From positions 13,568,501 through 13,632,500 of the forward strand of contig NC_084467.1 in assembly GCF_027409185.1 (NCBI RefSeq): a stretch of 64,000 nucleotides of DNA. The letters run 5' to 3'. A program made the translations under genes and the position numbers. The notes below the pieces were generated by a model that saw only the letters and a list, made by a program, of their open reading frames with translations, was not told where the DNA came from and ran no database searches. Of the stretch, positions 42,411 to 53,150 are shown in pieces (the first letter of the stretch is position 1; each line of letters opens with the position of its first letter). This DNA is from Cynocephalus volans. Its lineage: Eukaryota; Chordata; Mammalia; Dermoptera; Cynocephalidae.

Positions 42411-42700
42411 ACATGTGTAATTGTTCACCAGGCTTTCCTGGGCCTCGCTTTGGGTAAATGTTTCATAAAAGTGGATTTAAACGCAAATCTATGGAAGGAC
42501 TTTGTAACTTGGGGAGCTGTCTGGCAATGGAATGGATGTCTTCCTCCTGATCAAGAGAAATGAGTTCTCCACCTCTGGAGCAATTCAAACAGAAGCCAGA
42601 TGGTCATCTTTTAGGGATGCTGGGGAGGAGTTTAGAGGAGTCAGAGTCAGAACCAGTTCATCAGACCAGAGATTCCTTCCCGCATTGAGCACTGAGAAGT
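42411..42700. other. Intergenic sequence with no recognised element
   Basis: Single-copy sequence. Confidence 0.3.
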
Positions 42701-42704
42701 CTAA

Positions 42705-42965
42705 TGGTCATGTTCAAGCTCACTCGGTCAGTTAATGACAGGGCCATAATTTGAATCCAGGTCTCCTGACTCTCAGATTTTATAACCATGGACTGTTACT
42801 ACTAGAAGTCCCTTAGTGTTCATCTAATCCAACTCTCCCCTCTCATTTTATAGGGAAGAGGGTTAACTGAGGGCCACAGAGTAGACTTCACAAGGACACC
42901 TCCATACTTAGTGGCAAAGCTGGACTTGAACTCTGGCCTTCAGTTGGCCATTTATCTGCCTCTCC
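42705..42965 (-). repeat. Two MIR-type fragments
   Basis: 42705-42795: 'ggccataatttgaatccaggtctcctgactctc'. 42820-42960: 'ctcattttatagggaagagggttaactgagggcc' and 'aaagctggacttgaactctgg'. Confidence 0.65.
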
Positions 42966-43640
42966 TTCTACGCCCTACGTTCTCGGGGGCTGGGAGCCTG
43001 CTGCTTCCCCTGCTTGGGCCAGGATGGAGTTAACTAGATAAGTAAATGACAGCCATAGTCCACCACAGCGGTTTCCTGTTTAGAAATGCAAATGCCTTGC
43101 AAGGCCATGCTCAGTGCTTCACGTTTTTATGCCACACAAATTACTCTTTTTTTCCCTCCCTCTAAGACTCGTCTGGGATTGTTTGTACTACAAAAACCAG
43201 AGGGAATTGGGCCATTTGCTGGAACAATCCTGCCAAATCTGGCCTCTGAGATGAGGCTTGCTTCAGCAATGAGGGCCCTCGCCCCCTCTCTCCTTTCTCT
43301 CACTGACTGGGGTGGAGGCCCAGCAGCAGGAACACAGCCTCCCACCCTTTCTTCTTCCTCCAGGGACCAAAGGTGGGCCAGAAAGGTAAGGCCGGCTCAG
43401 GAAGGACACCGTGCAGGTGTTGTTCCCATTACACAGATGGGAAGACTGAGTCCTAATTTTCAGGTCCTAATTCTCTCTCACTTTAGGAGACAAGGACAGG
43501 TCTCAAACTTCCGATAGCTGCCAAATTCTTACTTCCATTCTCTGTTCCCTCTTCCCCCACTAGTTTTATTTCTGTGCCATTGGCAAGTCACTCAATGACC
43601 ACGGGCCATCCTGTGTGCTCCAGGGCAGCCCACTTGTGGT
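42966..43640. other. Intergenic sequence, MIR scrap at about 43400-43470
   Basis: 'gttgttcccattacacagatgggaagactgag' is a short reverse MIR piece. The rest is single-copy. Confidence 0.4.
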
Positions 43641-43654
43641 TCGCAACATCATTT

Positions 43655-43850
43655 TGATTGTTAGATTAATTCTTATGAGGACCAGTACCCCTATTTCACA
43701 AAAAAGGAAATTGAAGCTCAGAGGGGTGAAGGGTCAGATTGAACCATATGAAGTAGCTGTTTCTGTAGACCAAAAAAATGGCTGTATATTGGCTATTTCT
43801 TATGGTTTGACTTAATAACTTGCCTCAGGTCATATAACTCACCCCTTGTC
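43655..43850 (-). repeat. MIR fragment with an insertion
   Basis: 'cttatgaggaccagtacccctatttcacaaaaaaggaaattgaagctcagagg' then, after about 80 bp of extra sequence, 'acttgcctcaggtcatataactc'. Confidence 0.6.
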
Positions 43851-44055
43851 TAGTGACAACAAATGCACCTACCCTGTTTTCGATTAACCCTCTTACTGGT
43901 GGTGTACTTTTAGCTGAATCACAGGCTTCTGTTTTGATGAGGGTCATGAATATGCATGAGTCAACCCGCATTGCTGTAAACCATATACTTCACAATAGCC
44001 ACCCAGGCTCAGCCAACACATATCTGTGGGCTCTTGCATGTTGTCAAGGCACAAG
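43851..44055. other. Intergenic sequence with no recognised element
   Basis: Single-copy sequence. Confidence 0.3.
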
Positions 44056-44385
44056 ACCTTACTAATACAGTTATCTGTTGCTGTGTAACAAATGACCCTG
44101 AGACCTAGTGGATCTCTCCACAGGATTGGTTGAGTTTCCCTACAACATGGCACCTGGCTTCCTCCAGAGCAAGTGACCCAAGAGACAGAGAAGGGGGGAA
44201 ACCACAGTGCCTTTTAAAATCTTCCCTCAGAAGTCACACGCTGTCCTTTCCACCATGTTCTATACATTAGAAGCAAGTTGCTAAATACCACTTACCCTCA
44301 AGAGCAGGGGAATTAGTCTCCACAGAAGGAAAGGATGCCAGAGAATCTGTGGACATATTTTAATACCACCCTGCTCAGCTCTGGC
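44056..44385. mobile_element. LTR-like repeat, family not assigned (copy 2)
   Basis: 'gttatctgttgctgtgtaacaaatgacc', 'tggcttcctccagagcaagtgacccaagagacag', 'tctgtggacatattttaataccacc' match the same family as 40583-40955, and this copy keeps the 3' end. Confidence 0.7.
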
Positions 44386-44755
44386 CTAGATGCTGATAAA
44401 ACACAAAGATAGGAGAAACTTCCAGATATTCTTCCTGGGATGTTTTTCCCCTAAACTAACCACCTTTAACCTTCTTTGGGCAACCGTTCCCTCATTGAAA
44501 AACAAACAAACAAAAAGTTTATTGATGCTTCTCCTGCGTGGACACACGTCAGAGAACACAGACACACAGGGTCTGGTTTCTCCTCTCCAGGAGCCCATGA
44601 TCTTGGCTAGTCCTTTTCTTCCTTGGGGATGACAGCATCATTAGCTGGTTCCATGGGGCATGGCCTAGGCCACGGAGCTTAGGCGAGGGGAGGTTGTAGG
44701 GCATCATAGGACAGGCACTGGACTGGGAAAAGGGAGAACTAGGTTTTAATCTGAT
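44386..44755. other. Intergenic sequence with no recognised element
   Basis: A short CAAA run at 44500-44515 is the only low-complexity tract. Confidence 0.3.
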
Positions 44756-44757
44756 CT

Positions 44758-45665
44758 GCAGGAATCTATTAGGACTCTCACGGCACTAATAACAGAAAGT
44801 CCAGCCCAAACCAGCTTAAGCAGAAGTAGGAAAATTTAAAATTTATATAAATTAAAAAGATCAAGGGGGTGAGCCAGAATTTAGGAGCTGCTGGAGGTAA
44901 GCATTCGGTGATGTGGAGGTGGAAGTGATGGGCTGGCCACACAAGGCTCAAGCCTTAGTGCAGACATGTTGCTGAGAAGCAGTTGCCCAGCCAGGAACTA
45001 CATTTCCCAGCATCCCTTGCATTTAGGTGTGGCCATGTGACCAGTTCTTACCAATGGCATAGGTGGAAGTGGTACATGTCACTTCCAGACCAAAGAGCTC
45101 AAGAAACATATATGCTCCCTCATTCCAACTTCCCCCAAGGGCTGGATGTGGAAAACTCCAAGGCACTAGTGGAAGGTGCAGCACAAGCTGGAAGGATCCT
45201 GGATTCCTAATCACCAGAAAGACCCACATCAGACTGTTGTGCAAGCAAGAAATATATTTTTATTAGGATAAGCTACTGAGATCTGTGGGTTTATTTGTTA
45301 CAGCAGCTAGCATTACTCTAACTAATGCAGATATCAGGACCTCTTCTCTCTCCAGCTGTTTACTCTGCTTTCTTCTCTGTTGGCTCCATGCTTAGGATCC
45401 ATGGGATAGTAATATGGCTGCCAGCAACTCTAAACCAAGTACACATCTAGAGATTTCTAGGTTCAAGGCCAGCAGAAAAGATTGTGTACCATCCTGTCAA
45501 CATTTTGAACCAAGTCCCAGGCCTTGTATCTCATTGCTTAAAGTTGTGGCCTTATCCCAGAATGAATTACTATGCCCAGGGGTTTGCCGTGCTTGGATTG
45601 GTCAGCCCAGCTAATGTCCACTCCTGGAGCTGAGGGTGAAATCAATGGCACATAGGCTGCAGTTG
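44758..45665. repeat. Unclassified ancient repeat split by an MLT1 LTR
   Basis: Left part 44758-44870 ('aaccagcttaagcagaagtagg') and right part 45345-45660 ('tctgttggctccatgcttagg', 'ccatgggatagtaatatggctgccagcaactc', 'gtgcttggattggtcagccc') read as one old repeat type, also seen at 5170 and 61790. Confidence 0.45.
44965..45329 (+). mobile_element. MLT1-type (ERVL-MaLR) LTR
   Basis: 'actacatttcccagcatcccttgcatttaggtgtggccatgtgacc', 'gatctgtgggtttatttgttacagcagctagc', end 'ctctaactaatgca' match an MLT1 LTR. Confidence 0.85.
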
Positions 45666-45689
45666 GAGGAGGGGACTGGATGCTAGGCA

Positions 45690-46485
45690 TTTGTCCATTA
45701 CCATGAACTTGGGCGATCCTCATAAACTTCCTGTGCTTCAGTGTTCTTTCCTGTTCAGCAAGGGTGCTGGACATACAGGTATTGTGGAGGATTTACCAGG
45801 ACAGCATGACCTTGGAGAGTTGCCTAGTCCTGAAATTTGTGACTTGGTGATGCTCACATTTCCTTCCTTCTGGAACATCGTGGAATTGGCTCATTTGGGC
45901 TCTGGGTTGATTCTCCCAGCTGAGCATTTTCTGTTTCCTCCATCCTTTTGTTCTCCCTCATATCCACGCAGGGCACTTTCTGGAAGGACATCAATGTCTG
46001 GGCCCAAAGCACACGGTTTTGAACATCACTTGCTTGGTCTCGCCCGCTGCCAGCACTCTGGTTGGTTCTGCTGCCATACCCAATCCTTTGATCCGAGGGA
46101 GCTAATCAGAGCCTGTTTCTCCCCCTCAGAGGCAGCGGGTTTCAAACCTCAAGGCAGTGTTTTCATGTCCTCGCCCACGTCGCCGGTCCAGCCTCGCCTA
46201 GTGGGAACACAATCTGTGAGGCCCTTCGTGTGGCAGATAATGAGGTGGATGGGTCTTTCCAACACCTCCTCCCAGAGGCCCTCCAGACTGGCCCAGGCCA
46301 CACCAAGCTCTCTGAACTCTTAGGCGACTTCTGCTTCAACACCTAATTATGGTCTGTCCTTTAAATGAACAGTTTCCTACTTCTCGGTCTTGTCCTTCAG
46401 GGCAAGAACATATTTTCCCCCTCTCTTGTGTTCCCCACGTGTCCTTGGGTAGAAGTGAGCACAGAGTCAGGGAAATGAAATGCAA
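45690..46485. other. Intergenic sequence with no recognised element
   Basis: The 210-residue open frame starting at 45691 has no recognised domain, no splice context and no conserved motif. I do not call it a gene. Confidence 0.4.
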
Positions 46486-46489
46486 TCCA

Positions 46490-46725
46490 GATGACATTTA
46501 TTTAACGTGGGCTCACTGTCAGACACCCCACCAGGAGTGTTTGCATCCGAGTTCTCATTTGGTTCTCACCAACAGTCCTGTGAATTGCATATTCGGACAC
46601 ATATTTTTACACACAAAGAAAGTGACACTTAAGACAGACTGTGTCACACGTTCAAGGTCATAAAGAGTTAGAGAAGGGACAATGATTCAAATGCAGGTCT
46701 TTCGGACTCATTCATTTGGGATTTA
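46490..46725 (-). repeat. MIR SINE
   Basis: 'gttctcatttggttctcaccaacagtcctgtgaattgc' and 'gacaatgattcaaatgcaggtctttcgg' match reverse MIR. Confidence 0.8.
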
Positions 46726-46795
46726 CTAAGTGTCTTCCATGCACCAGGCTCTGGCTAGAATCCTGGGGGGAAATGCTGAACTGAACGGGTTTCCT
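46726..46795 (-). repeat. L2 LINE 3' scrap
   Basis: 'actaagtgtcttccatgcaccaggctctggctag' is reverse L2. Confidence 0.65.
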
Positions 46796-46796
46796 G

Positions 46797-46910
46797 ATAA
46801 CTTAGAGGTTAAGAGCCGGGCTCTGGAATCAGGCTTTTTGGATTCAAATCCTGCCTTGACCACTTTTAAACTGTGCCACCGTGGATGAGGCATTTTCCCT
46901 CTCCCACCGC
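46797..46910 (+). repeat. MIR SINE head
   Basis: 'aacttagaggttaagagccgggctctggaatcaggctttttggattcaaatcctgcc' is a clear MIR head. Confidence 0.92.
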
Positions 46911-46989
46911 AGATGTCTGTGTGTGGGCGCATTGTAGGATGTCCAGGGCCTGTGTTTATACTGCTCTTCCATATGGCTTCGTTTACCAG

Positions 46990-47228
46990 ACCCTTGTGTA
47001 GGACTTAGCACTTACTATATGCCTGAAATGATTTTAAGTGCTTTGCAAGTATTAACTAATTTCATGCTCATGCAGCCCTATGAGGTAAGTGCTATTGTTA
47101 TTCCTATTTTACAGATGAGGAAACTGAGGCTCCAAAAGGCTAAGTGACTTGCCCAAGCATTGCAGCTAGGATTCAAACCCAGTCCACCTGGCTCCAGAGT
47201 CCCTGCCCTTAGCCTTTATGTTTTGCTG
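46990..47228 (-). repeat. MIR SINE, near full length
   Basis: 'cagccctatgaggtaagtgctattgttattcc', 'cagatgaggaaactgaggctcc', 'gattcaaacccagtccacctggctccagagtccctgcccttagcc' match reverse MIR closely. Confidence 0.95.
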
Positions 47229-48275
47229 TCTGTTCACTTAATAAATAGCGCTTGAATTGGATTGAATTAAATCACCCAAATGGTCTTTGCCAGGCCTGCT
47301 TGGGGGTGAGTTTTCATGAGTCCTTGCAGGACTGAGTCAACCACATCCATCTTTCCCTTGGATTCTGATTCAGGGAGTGAAGTCACGCACCCACGAGGAA
47401 GGCCCTGACGAGGCTCTAAGCCCTGCAGGCAGGATGGCATGGCCTCTGTGAGCTGTCCTGGCCCTGCCCTGGGGGCTGGGCTGCCCAGCAGTGGTCCAGA
47501 GGCTTTGAAGCAGGATGTTCCACTCAGGGCCCAGTTAGTGGTATTGGAGCTGCCAAGCCCTCTCTGCAGGCTGGACTCCCCCAGCACCCTCAGCGCTGCC
47601 AGCACCCCAAGCACCATCACTCTGTCCATCCTCCCAGAGCCAGCAAGGAAAATATTCCCACCTTGAGGTAGCCCGGCAGCTCACGCTCTGGTGCCTGTGC
47701 TCCAAGGCTTTCTGTGTGCCAAGTGGTTTTCTTTTCCCCTCTACTTGACTGGAAGCTGACAGAGGGGATCAGACGCTGCCTCTGACAAATCTCAGGATTA
47801 CTGAACAGTCCCTGCATGACCGATGCTGGCAGCCAAGACAGGAGGGACTGAAATCTGCCAGCTGGTGGTGGCAGCGGGGCTTGGAGACTGATCCAAATGC
47901 ACCTTGTTCTCTCAAGCCTTTTCTTTCCTTTGTGGCTTTGACTGTTTGAGATTCAAGATGCCCTTTGAGGATGACTCTGTGCTCCCAAAGGAAACTGTTG
48001 TCTGGGGCGAGCATGGATGGATCCAGGACAGAGAACTTTGTTGCCCTGAACACTCCATGACCATGGCACCTTCTCTTTTTTCTCTTTTGAATTTTGTTTG
48101 AAATATTTCCACATGCACAAAGGTGCAAAGAATGATACTAACCAAGCCCTGTTTACTAACCATTCGGGGTTTATCTCCCAATTCAGAAATGCACACACCC
48201 TCCTTCCACAACCCCAACAGGCAGCCAGACACCATGTCTACAGTGTTTTCCCCTCCCCTACCTAATTTGAAGAAG
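47229..48275. other. Intergenic sequence with no recognised element
   Basis: About 1 kb of single-copy sequence with no exon-like frame. Confidence 0.35.
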
Positions 48276-48279
48276 GAAG

Positions 48280-48400
48280 GTTGGTATCAGTGCCCCCATG
48301 TTACAGATGAGGAAACTGAGGCTCAGAGAGGTGAGCTGTGACCTGCCTTTGGTCACACAGTCAGGAAGTGGTGGTGCCAAGACTCCAAAACAAGACCTAG
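48280..48400 (-). repeat. MIR SINE fragment
   Basis: 'catgttacagatgaggaaactgaggctcagagaggtgagctgtg' is the reverse MIR core. Confidence 0.9.
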
Positions 48401-48449
48401 GAAAGTCTTGTTTCTACCAGAAGCCAAAGCAGCCAGGACAGGAAGAACT

Positions 48450-48560
48450 GTATTGTCATTGTCTGCTGTGCAAACCCCTTGAGTGAGGGGCTGTATATTT
48501 CCTGTGTCCTCGGTCCCTGGGCACCCACTGGCTCTTGGTAAATACTCGTTTGATTGCACA
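48450..48560 (+). repeat. L2 LINE 3' end
   Basis: 'ccttgagtgaggggctgtatatttcctgtgtcctcgg' and 'ctggctcttggtaaatactcgtttgattgc' match the L2 end. Confidence 0.75.
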
Positions 48561-48599
48561 AGGAGATATTGTGTGACCCTAACTGGGGGAAGGGAAGAC

Positions 48600-49295
48600 T
48601 GCCTGGAGGAGGCATCAGAATAGTCTCTTTTGGGTTCTGTATGTTTCCTGGGGCTGCCATAACAAAGTAGAATGAACTCGGTAGCTTAAAACATCAGAAA
48701 TGTCTTCCCTCACAGTTCTGAGGACTAGAAGTCTGAAATTAAAGTGTTGGCAGGACTATGCTCCCTCTGAAGGCTCTAGAGGAGGATCCTCCTCGCCTCT
48801 TCCAGCTTCTGGTTGTTGCCAGCAATCCTTGGTGTTTCTCGGCTTGTGGCTGTAACATGCCAGTCTCTGCCTCTGTCTTCCTCCTCTGTCTCTCTGTGTC
48901 ACCTGTGTCTCTGCAAGCCTTCCTCTCCTTATAAGAACACCAGTCTTGGATTTAGAGCCCACCCTCATCCAGTATGGCCTCAACTTAATACTTACATTGG
49001 CAAAGACCCTATTTCCAAATAAGGCCACATTCTGAGGTTCTGGGTGGACAAGAATTTTGGGGGGACACTACTGAACACGTACAGGTTCTAGTCCATCACT
49101 TACCAGCTGTGTGTCCTTGGGAAAGCCTTGTTGGAGCTGAAATTTCCTTTTTTGCCAAACTGGGGCCAATAGGGCCTCTTTGTGTGGGAATTGTGAAATG
49201 AAGTGAGGTAATAGCTCCACGGCGCCGGGCACACTGCAGCCACCAAACACGGCAGTGACTCTCCTTATTACTATTATTTCTATTATTAAATGAAA
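48600..49295 (+). repeat. MIR SINE split by an LTR
   Basis: The left part ends at 48637 with '...cttttgggttc'. After the LTR it resumes 'tagtccatcacttaccagctgtgtgtccttggg' and runs to the 'ttattactattatttc' tail. Rejoined, the pieces follow MIR order exactly across the break. Confidence 0.85.
48638..49083 (-). mobile_element. ERVL-MaLR (MLT1-type) solo LTR with intact target duplication
   Basis: It reads 'tgtatgtttcctggggctgccat' ... 'cttccagcttctggttgttgccagcaatccttgg' ... 'aaagaccctatttccaaataaggcc' ... 'tgaacacgtaca'. The pentamer GGTTC flanks both ends (48633-48637 and 49084-49088). Confidence 0.93.
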
Positions 49296-49800
49296 TGTGA
49301 GGAGAGTGCAGAAGAATGGCAATGTTTATATTTAGAACGGGGAATATTTAGAAGGTAAAGAATTCCAATAAGGGAGCACAAAATCCATTTATTTATTTGT
49401 GTACTTGCAATTACTGGGGTTTAAGGGAGGGCAGCAAATACCTTGCTTTATGCCCAAGTTTGGAACCGACTGAGAACAGATGTCAGAGTCAGACAGAAGG
49501 AGGTGAGAGTCATTCCGATTGCTGGAGGGTGTGGCGTGCTCATCAGCGGGCCTCCCGCTGCTGGGTCGCTGGGCACCGCCACCCTGCAAGAGTGAGCAAC
49601 TCCCGTCCCATCCCTTTACCGGGGCCAGAGAGCGCCCTCTGCAGGCAGAGGAGGAGGGTGGCGCGTGGCACGCAGGCTCAGTGCCCGCTCCCAGACTCAC
49701 CAATCAGAGGGCTGGGGGAGGGGTGAAATGCGAGAGGTGGGGAGGAGTTGGGGGGTAGGGGAAAGGGGCTGGGGGGTGTTGGGAATTCCTCCCTCCAGAT
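49296..49800. other. Intergenic sequence, G-rich, with a CTCF-like motif
   Basis: Single-copy, with a G-rich tract at 49700-49780 and the motif at 49629-49647. Confidence 0.4.
49629..49647 (-). promoter_or_regulatory. Candidate CTCF-binding motif
   Basis: The - strand reads GCCTGCAGAGGGCGCTCT, close to the CTCF core (consensus CCASYAGRKGGCR type). Based on motif only. Confidence 0.3.
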
Positions 49801-49805
49801 ATATA

Positions 49806-50025
49806 AAAGTTGTCCTAGCGCTGCCACCTTCTAGCTGGGAGGCCTGCAGCAAGTGGCTATGCCTTTCTGAGCCTCAGTTTTCTCATCTGTAAAATGGAGG
49901 TTATGAAGCCCCTAGTTTATAGGCTTGTGTATGAATGAAATGATTTAATACCTGTGAAGTACTTGGAACATGCCTGGCACAAAGCAAGAGCCGAATTAAT
50001 ATCGGCTTCTGTTTTTGCTGTCCTC
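49806..50025 (+). repeat. MIR SINE, near full length
   Basis: 'tttctgagcctcagttttctcatctgtaaaatggagg' and 'gaagtacttggaacatgcctggcacaaagc' are MIR. Confidence 0.95.
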
Positions 50026-50845
50026 ATCACTACTGTGCAATGTTTAGGTGCAGTGGAAAGGCACGGGATCTAAACATGATCATCCAAATGCTTCTGTAAC
50101 ACAGTCTGATTCTGGGAGAGGATGAGGCATAGGGGCACCGTCTGCTCTCAAGATTCTTGAGAAAATGGGTATGAAGGTGAGTTATAGACTGTAAAGTGCT
50201 ATCTGAAGTGCAGGGACTATTGGTGTTCCTCTGAGAGCTGTCCCCAGAGTTCCCTCTCCTTTTTTTGAGGGCTGACAGAATATTGGAGTAAAAGCCCTTT
50301 CCTGGCTTTTGGGCTGTGCTGTGGGTAGGGGTCATGAATGGGCAGGATGCCTTGCCAAGGCAGCCTCGTGGACACGAAGGGGGAAACAGCAGGGAAGGTT
50401 GGGATGCTGGGCGGGAGGACGATGCTAAAGGGAATCTCCCCATCTCTCTCCAGCCTAGAGGGTGAGGGAGAGAGGCTGAGAGGAGAGAGCACTGGCCCGC
50501 TGGCTGGGAGGTTTTCCTTTCCTGTGAGGATCCATCAAATTGCCCAAGGAGCTGGCCATTGCTGGAATTGACCTTTCTGGGGGTGAGTGCTGGCACAGCA
50601 GCACAGAAGCAGATGTGGGCCCCTCCTAAATGGTCCTGCAGGTCAGCAGGCGTGGTGAGCCCAGGGGTGGGGTGGAGGTCGACGGTGGGGGACAGGTGTC
50701 ATCTCAACACCCTGCCCCAAAGGTTTACATCCTGGGATGGGGTGCCTGGAGCTGTGGCTGGAGTCCACAGATATTAGTGGCCCTCTGAGTGGTTGGCTTC
50801 TCAAGACATTCCAAAGTCAGACAGAACTAACATTATAAGGAGTTT
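50026..50845. other. Intergenic sequence with no recognised element
   Basis: Single-copy sequence. The 188-residue frame on the - strand has no known domain. Confidence 0.35.
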
Positions 50846-50849
50846 CAGA

Positions 50850-51070
50850 TCATGCAAGTCCAGGCTCTTTCCCTAGTCTGGATAAGGGAGAAACAGCTTG
50901 AACTTGAATCATTAGGCAAGTTACTGAATCTCTATGAGACTCAATCTCTTCATCTAATATAATGGAAATAATGATAGAGTACCTCCTCCTCACTGGAGTT
51001 GTTAGGAAGATTAAGGGAGATAATCATGTGAATCACTTTGTGCTATGCCCAGCACATCAATGAATGTTAT
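50850..51070 (+). repeat. MIR SINE adjoining the GGT/GAT array
   Basis: 'cattaggcaagttactgaatctctatgagactcaatctcttcatc', 'ctgtgaatcactttgtgctatgcccagcacatcaatgaatg' follow MIR. The array begins just after its tail. Confidence 0.8.
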
Positions 51071-52150
51071 CTGTGACAACAGTAATGGCAGTGATGACAA
51101 CAGTAACGGCAGTAATGGTTGTGATGGTGATAGAGGTGATGGTGGAAATGATGAGGTAGTGGTGATGGTGGTGGTGGTGGTGGTGGTGGTGATAGTGATG
51201 GTGGTGGTGATGGTGGTGGTGGTGGTGGTGATAGTGATGGTGGTGATGGTGGTGGTTGTGGTGGTGATGGTGATGGTGGTGGTGATGGTGGTGGTGGTGG
51301 TGGTGATAGTGATGGTTGTGGTGGTGGTGGTGATAGTGATGGTGGTGGTGGTGGTGGTGGTGGTGGTTGTGGTGGTGATGGTGATGGTGGTGATGGTGAC
51401 GGTGGTGGTGGTGACGGTGATGGTGGTGATGGTGATGGTGGTGATGGTGATGGTGGTGGTGGTGATGGTGGTGGTGATGGTGGTGGTGGTGATGGTGGTG
51501 GTGGTGACGGTGACAGTGGTGGTGATGATGGTAATGGTGGTGGTGGTGGTGGTGATGGTGATGGTGATGGTGGTGATGGTGGTGATGATGGTGGTGATGG
51601 TGGTGGTGGTGATGGTGACAGTGGTGGTGATGATGGTAATGGTGGTGGTGGTGGTGGTGATGGTGGTGGTGGTGACGGTGACAGTGGTGGTGATGATGGT
51701 AATGGTGGTGGTGGTGGTGGTGATGGTGATGGTGATGGTGGTGATGGTGGTGATGATGGTGGTGATGGTGGTGGTGGTGATGGTGACAGTGGTGGTGATG
51801 ATGGTAATGGTGGTGGTGGTGGTGGTGATGGTGGTGATGATGGTGGTGATGGTGGTGGTGGTGATGGTGACAGTGGTGGTGATGATGGTAATGGTGGTGG
51901 TGGTGGTGGTGATGGTGATGGTGGTGGTGGTGACGGTGATGGTGGTGATGGTGACTGTGGTGGTGATGATGGTAATGGTGGTGGTGGTGGTGGTGATGGT
52001 GATGGTGATGGTGATGGTGATGGTGGTGATGGTGGTGGTGGTGATGGTGGTGATGGTGGTGGTGATGGTGGTGATGGTGGTGGTGGTGATGGTGGTGATG
52101 GTGGTGATGGTGATGGTGGTAGTGATGGTGGTGGTGCTGGCAATGGTGGG
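51071..52150 (+). repeat. (GGT/GAT)n trinucleotide array, G/T/A-rich with higher-order units
   Basis: About 1.08 kb of GGT and GAT triplets with rare GAC, GTT and AAT. The anchor GACAGTGGTGGTGATGATGG occurs at 51512, 51617, 51680, 51785, 51869 (and as GACTGT at 51953). The spacings are 105, 63, 105, 84 and 84 bp, all multiples of 21. The + strand has almost no C, so all three frames stay open; the poly-Val/Met, poly-His and Pro/Ser frames are artefacts. Confidence 0.98.
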
Positions 52151-52244
52151 GACGATGGAGTGGTGATGATGAGAAGGTGGTGATGACAGTGGAGGGAGTG
52201 ATAAAGGAGGTGGTGATATAGGAGGTGGTGATGATGTTGACAGT
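52151..52244 (+). repeat. Degenerate edge of the GGT/GAT array
   Basis: 'gtggtgatgatgagaaggtggtgatgacag' and 'aggaggtggtgatataggaggtggtgatg' are decayed units. Confidence 0.8.
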
Positions 52245-52860
52245 GATTTGGTGCCAAGCCTTGGGCTGGGTGCTGGGGATATAGAGATAAAAAAAAGACA
52301 GAAAACATAAGCACATAAGTGGTAATTATCATATGTTGTGACAAAGGTAACCAGTGAGGAACGTCAGGCTAAATTGAACAACTCTTCAAGAATATGCATT
52401 TTGAAGAGGTAATCCTTCACCATATTTTTAGGGAGGGAAAGGGAATTGCGTGGAGAGGAAACCGCATGTGCTGTGGCTTGGAAGCCTGGAATGGCAGGGT
52501 GTTCCCTGTTGCTGGAGCATGAAGCCTGTGCTGGGGCTGAGGCCGGGGTGGTGAGGCATAGGCTAGAGGGGTGGGCAGGGCACTGAAAGCCACATCAAGG
52601 AGTCTGGCCTTGTTCTTACGACGATGGCAAGGCACTGACAACCCAGCACCACCAGAGCAGCTGGGACTGGAGGTGGTCCAGAGACACCTGATGTTATCAG
52701 GTCTTGTGGGTGGTGGGGTGGGGGAAAGATCGAATGGGCCAGAAGCCTATGAAGGATGGATATTGTCCTGTGGTGGATCTCTAGGAGCTGGAGGTGTCAG
52801 TGAGCTTGGGGGCTGGAGCAGGACCCAGTACTGGGGAAAACAAGATGGCGGCTTAAGCAA
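52245..52860 (-). repeat. L2 LINE fragment
   Basis: 'gtgccaagccttgggctgggtgctggggatatagagata', 'gggaattgcgtggagaggaaaccgcatgtgctgtggcttggaagcc' and 'caaggagtctggccttg' match reverse L2. Confidence 0.75.
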
Positions 52861-52984
52861 CAAGTGGGTCCTTTGGTTTTTATTCAGCTCCTTGGTCCTG
52901 CTAGTCACTACAGAAAGGCTCCAACATGCTTCTCAGACTGATTTATCCCTGGGCACAAGCTGTCCCTGAGCCAGGGCTCTGGAT

Positions 52985-53150
52985 ATGCAATCAACCTCGG
53001 TTAACATTCATCCATTTATTGATTGACCTGGTGTCTGTTTACTGAGCATGAGGCGTTGTTCTATGCACTGGGGACGGGTGGTGAAATAGACAATGTCTTG
53101 GCCCTCGTGGAGCTTCCATTCTAGTGGACATTATCTGTTACGCTGACGCT
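52985..53150 (-). repeat. L2 LINE 3' fragment
   Basis: 'catttattgattgacctggtgtctgtttactgagcatgagg' and 'tcttggccctcgtggagcttccattctagtgg' are reverse L2. Confidence 0.85.

Noticed and set aside
45691..46323. 210-residue open frame
   Set aside because: No conserved motif, no exon-type boundaries; I see no reason to call it coding.
51045..52344. Open frames of 373, 419 and 425 residues (Val/Met-rich, poly-His, Pro/Ser-rich)
   Set aside because: The GGT/GAT array has no stop triplets in its main frames; these are low-complexity artefacts.
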